Shown piece by piece: positions 61,453-64,000 of a DNA stretch of 64,000 nt. Under the pieces are notes generated by a model. That model did not search any database. It saw only the letters and a list, made by a program, of their open reading frames with translations, and was not told the DNA's origin. The stretch is taken from positions 13,441-77,440 of the forward strand of contig JACKBR010000023.1 in assembly GCA_020634495.1 (NCBI GenBank). Reading direction: 5' to 3'. The stretch comes from Ardenticatenaceae bacterium. GTDB lineage: Bacteria > Chloroflexota > Anaerolineae > Promineifilales > Promineifilaceae. Both the position numbers and the translations under genes were made by a program. Position 1 is the stretch's first letter, and each line of letters opens with the position of its first letter.

Positions 61453-63708
61453 GTGGCTCAGGAATATATTGAGATTCACGGCGCACGTGTAAACAACCTA
61501 AAAAATGTGTCTTTACGCATTCCCAAACGCAAAATCACTATTTTTACCGGAGTATCGGGTTCAGGAAAATCTTCCATTGTCTTCGACACAATCGCTACAG
61601 AAGGGCAGCGGCTGCTCAACGAAAATTTTAGCATGTTCGTTCGCAACTTCTTGCCCCGCTTTACGCCTCCCGAAGCCGACTCGATTGCCAATCTAAGTAT
61701 GCCGGTTGTCGTTGACCAGAAACGGCTCGGCGGTGGATCGCACTCGACCGTGGGAACCATCACGGATATTGCCCCCGTGCTGCGCTTGATGTTTTCCCGG
61801 ATTGGGCAGCCACACGTTGGTTACGCCAACGCCTTTTCCTTTAATGATCCGCAAGGCATGTGCCCGGAATGTAATGGCCTGGGGCGCAAATTGGGGGTCG
61901 ATCTAGAGTTGTTTCTGGACACATCGCGCTCGCTGAACGATGGCGCGATACTGTATCCCGATTATGGCGTGGGCAAATGGGATTGGAACCTGCTTGCGGA
62001 GTCCGGCGTGTTCGATTTGGACAAAAAGCTGGATGATTATTCTGATGAAGAGCTGGAACGCCTGCTGTACAGTCCGCCGTTTAAGGTAAAAACAACTGTC
62101 GGTGGCAACACAGTCAACCTGACGGTCGAAGGCATTATCGACAAATTCTCACGCAAGTACATCATGAAGGATTTATCAACCTATGGGGAGCGGACGCAGA
62201 AAAAAGTTGCGCCGTATCTCACAGAGGGGCCTTGCCGTTCTTGCAAAGGGGCACGGCTCAATCAGGCAGCGCTCAATTGCCGGATCGATGGGTACAACAT
62301 TGCTGACCTGTCTTCGATGGAAATATCCCAGCTGATTGAGGTGATTCAAACCATACAAAGCCCCGTGAATACTCCCATGATTGCCACGTTGACAGAACGT
62401 CTGCAACACCTGATGGATATTGGGCTGGAGTACCTCACGCTGGAACGGCCGACTGATACACTTTCTGGCGGTGAATCGCAGCGGGTAAAAATTGTGAAGC
62501 AGCTCAGCAGCAGTTTGGTGGATGTCATGTATATTTTTGATGAGCCAAGCATTGGCCTGCATCCGCGTGATATTCACCGCATGAATGAGCTGTTGCAGAA
62601 ACTGCGCGATAAGGGCAATACGGTGCTGGTGGTTGAGCACGATCCTGATGTGATCCGCGTTGCAGACCATATTGTGGATATTGGCCCTCAGGCTGGTTCG
62701 GCGGGTGGCGAGGTTGTTTTTGAGGGTAGCTACCAGGGGTTGCTCGAATCAGACACGGTAACGGGCAGCCACATGAAGCAAGCTTTGCCTATCAAGCCGA
62801 GTTTCCGGCAGGCAAAGGGCCAATTGCCCATCAGGCGTGCCAGAATTAACAATCTGCAGGATGTGAATGTTGATATTCCAGCGGGCGTGTTAACGGTTGT
62901 GACGGGTGTGGCGGGGAGCGGCAAGAGTTCGCTCATTAACCAGACATTTGTGCGGCAGCATCCCGATGCGATTGTGATTGACCAAACGGCCGTTTCTGCC
63001 AATAGCCGCTCTAATCCAGCCACCTACACTGGTGTGCTTGATGAAATTCGTAAAGCGTTTGCCAAAGAAAATGATGTCAGCGCCTCGCTGTTTAGCTTCA
63101 ACTCCGAAGGAGCTTGCGAAAATTGTAACGGTCTGGGCGCTATCGAAATCGACCTGGGCTTTTTGGATTCCGTTAAAACGACCTGCGAAATTTGCGAGGG
63201 CAGGCGATTTAAAGATGAGGTGCTGACCTACAAGCTAAATGGCAAGTCAATCACAGATGTTTTGGGGATGCCAATTCAGGAAGCGCTGGCATTTTTCCAC
63301 ATTCCCAAAGTGACCGATAAGCTGCGGGCGATGGTGGATGTGGGCATTGGCTACCTTACCCTGGGGCAGCCGCTCAGCACGTTGTCTGGTGGGGAGTGCC
63401 AGCGCATTAAGCTGGCCAGCGAGCTGCACAAAAAGGGCAGTGTCTACATCATGGATGAGCCAACAACTGGCTTGCATTTGTCCGATATTAGCCTGCTGCT
63501 GACGGTGATGAACCGCCTGGTGGACACGGGCAATACGGTGATTGTCATTGAGCATCACCTGGATGTGATTCGCAATGCAGATTGGATCATCGACATGGGG
63601 CCGGAAGGAGGCAGCAAAGGCGGATACATCATTTTTGAGGGGACACCTCAGGCGCTGCTTGGCGCAGAGCAGTCCCTCACTGGGCGTTATTTGGCTCCTG
63701 CTGTTTAG
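61453..63708 (+). CDS. Short UvrA-like ABC ATPase
   Basis: A 751-residue UvrA-type protein, about 190 residues shorter than typical UvrA. Motifs are Walker A GVSGSGKSSIVFDTIA and GVAGSGKSSLINQT, zinc-site CPECNGLG, CRSCKGARL, CENCNGLG and CEICEGRRF, and LSGGESQRVKIVKQL and LSGGECQRIKLASELH signatures. Shortness is typical of UvrA2/DrrC-like paralogues lacking the UvrB-binding domain; which insertion is missing needs an alignment. These paralogues often give resistance to DNA-binding drugs. GTG start with AAGGAGG upstream. A second, full-length uvrA would be expected elsewhere. Confidence 0.9.
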   Translation: MAQEYIEIHGARVNNLKNVSLRIPKRKITIFTGVSGSGKSSIVFDTIATEGQRLLNENFSMFVRNFLPRFTPPEADSIANLSMPVVVDQKRLGGGSHSTVGTITDIAPVLRLMFSRIGQPHVGYANAFSFNDPQGMCPECNGLGRKLGVDLELFLDTSRSLNDGAILYPDYGVGKWDWNLLAESGVFDLDKKLDDYSDEELERLLYSPPFKVKTTVGGNTVNLTVEGIIDKFSRKYIMKDLSTYGERTQKKVAPYLTEGPCRSCKGARLNQAALNCRIDGYNIADLSSMEISQLIEVIQTIQSPVNTPMIATLTERLQHLMDIGLEYLTLERPTDTLSGGESQRVKIVKQLSSSLVDVMYIFDEPSIGLHPRDIHRMNELLQKLRDKGNTVLVVEHDPDVIRVADHIVDIGPQAGSAGGEVVFEGSYQGLLESDTVTGSHMKQALPIKPSFRQAKGQLPIRRARINNLQDVNVDIPAGVLTVVTGVAGSGKSSLINQTFVRQHPDAIVIDQTAVSANSRSNPATYTGVLDEIRKAFAKENDVSASLFSFNSEGACENCNGLGAIEIDLGFLDSVKTTCEICEGRRFKDEVLTYKLNGKSITDVLGMPIQEALAFFHIPKVTDKLRAMVDVGIGYLTLGQPLSTLSGGECQRIKLASELHKKGSVYIMDEPTTGLHLSDISLLLTVMNRLVDTGNTVIVIEHHLDVIRNADWIIDMGPEGGSKGGYIIFEGTPQALLGAEQSLTGRYLAPAV

Positions 63709-63912
63709 GTTTTATGTGATAAGTAAGGTAATCGCATATACCCTAATCGCCAGAGGCAGAAGCTGTCCGGCTAGTTATGGCTGTGATTTATCGGGATGTT
63801 CATAGACAATTTGACGCGGTGCGTTGATACTGTGGGGTGTGCTTCGTTGGCCTAATGAGGTGTGCCCACCGAGGTATTTTATCTTGGTGTGTACACAGGG
63901 AGGTGGGCGAAA

Positions 63913-64000
63913 ATGTTTACTTTACGGAGCAAATTCCAACTAATTTTTCCCGTTGTGCTGGGTTTAAGTTTTTTAATTCTTGTGCTGCTGGCGGCGCAGA
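63913..64000 (+). CDS. N-terminal start of a membrane protein, cut by window end
   Basis: ATG at 63913 with GGAGG nine bases upstream begins a frame still open at the edge: MFTLRSKFQLIFPVVLGLSF and a further hydrophobic stretch. It looks like an N-terminal membrane helix of a sensor kinase or chemoreceptor, but only 29 codons are visible. The 200 bases before it (63709-63912) hold no gene. Confidence 0.55.
   Translation, partial: MFTLRSKFQLIFPVVLGLSFLILVLLAAQ

Noticed and set aside
1..64000. ACGGCCGT copies considered as binding sites of one regulator
   Set aside because: The copies are mostly inside genes at about one per 700 bases; that density and placement do not fit an operator.

Overview
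The window reads like a chromosome segment of a Chloroflexota bacterium, most likely an Anaerolineae / Ardenticatenales-type lineage. This is inference from gene content: an ABA4-like membrane protein, a fused 2Fe-2S/molybdopterin oxidoreductase, Pro/Thr-rich lipoproteins with 'VTREVEV'-type stalks, an HAO-like octaheme cytochrome, and many NarL-type two-component pairs. No rRNA, tRNA, CRISPR array, prophage or transposase was recognised. The most striking global property is an 8-bp palindrome, ACGGCCGT (often AACGGCCGTT). By hand I count about 90 copies, in genes and between them; a random 8-mer would be expected about once.

Layout. 0-5.4 kb: a copper-type P1B ATPase (cut at the left edge), a cytochrome b / ferredoxin / MvhD-like fusion, a DUF3565 protein, a Crp/Fnr regulator and a DUF1858 protein, probably one redox or metal-response unit. 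5.4-13.5 kb: an RNB ribonuclease, small membrane and flavin-type proteins, a NarL-type two-component pair, a PadR regulator with a membrane partner, and a PAS histidine kinase. 13.5-19 kb: an accessory patch with an effector-associated-domain/TIR/FGE-sulfatase fusion, a toxin-antitoxin pair and a heavily frameshifted fused xanthine-dehydrogenase-type gene, plus a remnant of a second copy of its 3' end. 19-29.3 kb: a Ser/Thr kinase, an octaheme HAO-like cytochrome with a membrane partner, a GAF histidine kinase pair, CBS proteins, a degenerate receiver, a dihydroorotate-dehydrogenase-like protein, and a DsbA-VKOR disulfide pair. 29.3-32.5 kb: the translation cluster ffh-rpsP-khpA-rimM. 32.5-41 kb: dprA, an unassigned stretch, topA, a secreted zinc metalloprotease and a hydantoinase-B-like gene, all broken by many frameshifts although their domains can be followed end to end. 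41-64 kb: mostly intact genes: a phosphoribosyltransferase, quinone oxidoreductase, rhomboid protease, TPR protein, AI-2E permease, epimerase, CDF transporter, a secreted GH3 enzyme, two S41 proteases, a frameshifted vWA lipoprotein, a glycosidase-like lipoprotein, greA, a universal stress protein, a 54-residue basic protein, an ABC-F ATPase and a short UvrA-like ATPase. The start of one more membrane protein lies at the right edge.

The frameshifts are patchy: clean genes lie on both sides, and single-copy housekeeping genes (dprA, topA) are hit. I therefore favour local consensus/assembly error over real decay, but the sequence alone cannot settle it. Genes in these patches are listed as single disrupted genes rather than as fragments.
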